Source: Tannerellaceae bacterium
Lineage (GTDB): Bacteria; Bacteroidota; Bacteroidia; Bacteroidales; Tannerellaceae
Direction of reading: 5' to 3'
NCBI GenBank assembly: GCA_031265595.1
Contig: JAISCM010000116.1
Location: 1 to 6,219, forward strand
Length of the DNA: 6,219 nucleotides
Shown: positions 5,872-6,219 of the stretch, one piece after another
Layout: the number at the start of each line of letters is the position of its first letter
Numbering within the stretch: the first letter of the stretch is position 1
Program-made: the position numbers and the translations under genes
The notes under the pieces: model-generated
Database searches by the model: none
What the model saw: the letters and a program-made list of their open reading frames with translations, nothing else
Told to the model about the DNA's origin: nothing

Positions 5872-5893
5872 AAAAACTGTAAAAAGAAGAGTA

Positions 5894-6219
5894 ATGGATG
5901 GACAACAAAGTAATGATTGGGACACGATAGCAAGTATGTTTGCTGATAATGAAGAAGACAACAATCATTCATTGCCGGATTTGAATGAGGAAGACCGGCA
6001 GCTTCTTGGTATTATGAAGAATATCAGGTTGGATTGTGATTACGATGAGGCTTACCGTATAAAAAACGAAGTGCTGGAAAAAACATACCATAAGATGTTT
6101 AATACGAATGGTAGCTCCGGCGCCGGGAATAACCGGAATCCGTATATTATCCTGTTTTCCATAGCGGCTTCCATCGCTGTGTTATTGAGTATTTCAAATA
6201 TTTATATGTATCGTATGGC
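5894..6219 (+). CDS. FecR-like anti-sigma factor, N-terminal part (3' end outside window)
   Basis: The frame is open from ATG at 5894 to the window end, giving 108 complete codons. Residues 1-82 are acidic and helical (MDGQQSNDWDTIASMF..., then YDEAYRIKNEVLEKTYHKMF at 50-69), fitting the cytoplasmic sigma-binding region. Residues ~83-105 (NPYIILFSIAASIAVLLSIS...) form a single transmembrane segment, and the expected periplasmic FecR domain would follow beyond the edge. By family knowledge such proteins hold the ECF sigma at the inner membrane until a TonB-dependent outer-membrane transducer signals substrate binding. Identification rests on position 22 nt after the sigma gene, plus the topology; the diagnostic FecR domain itself is not visible. 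A purine-rich stretch, AAGAAGAG, just before the ATG may assist initiation. The alternative is a different membrane anti-sigma type. Confidence 0.8.
   Translation, partial: MDGQQSNDWDTIASMFADNEEDNNHSLPDLNEEDRQLLGIMKNIRLDCDYDEAYRIKNEVLEKTYHKMFNTNGSSGAGNNRNPYIILFSIAASIAVLLSISNIYMYRM

Overview
The window reads as chromosomal DNA from a Bacteroidales bacterium (Bacteroidota). Three things point there: the gene order xseA-xseB-ispD-recG, a FecI-like ECF sigma factor followed by a FecR-like membrane anti-sigma factor, and a promoter resembling the Bacteroides type (TTTG, about 20 nt, then TAnnTTTG) with little Shine-Dalgarno sequence. Parabacteroides or a close relative is a guess that the sequence alone cannot confirm.

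Layout. Positions 1-3218 hold a tightly packed plus-strand operon: the 3' end of xseA, xseB, ispD (MEP isoprenoid pathway) and recG, with junctions of 1 nt, a 1-nt overlap and 3 nt. Three of the four genes serve DNA degradation or repair; ispD is the metabolic member. After a 102-nt AT-rich gap with its own promoter comes a secreted M23-type cell-wall peptidase with a C-terminal LysM domain (3321-4268), closed by a clear intrinsic terminator. Downstream lies a 94-nt concentric palindrome (4365-4458) built from six mirrored GTCGGCA modules, and then a convergent minus-strand gene (4533-4922) for a small, unrecognised membrane-anchored protein.

From 4923 to 5298 there is no gene I can support. 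This stretch holds a 54-nt imperfect hairpin, a smaller hairpin and a minus-strand TATATTTG box. At 5299-5871 is an ECF sigma factor. Its reading frame has no in-frame ATG near the N-terminus: translation either starts at TTG or begins at an out-of-frame ATG that runs into a G GGA AAA heptamer, from which a -1 shift enters the sigma frame. Downstream at 5894 begins a FecR-like anti-sigma factor, cut off by the window end just after its transmembrane segment. In Bacteroidales such a pair usually controls a TonB-dependent SusC/SusD-type uptake operon, which would lie beyond the window.

The protein-coding content is mostly familiar. The least explained parts are the two intergenic palindromic elements, the small minus-strand membrane protein and the start of the sigma factor gene.
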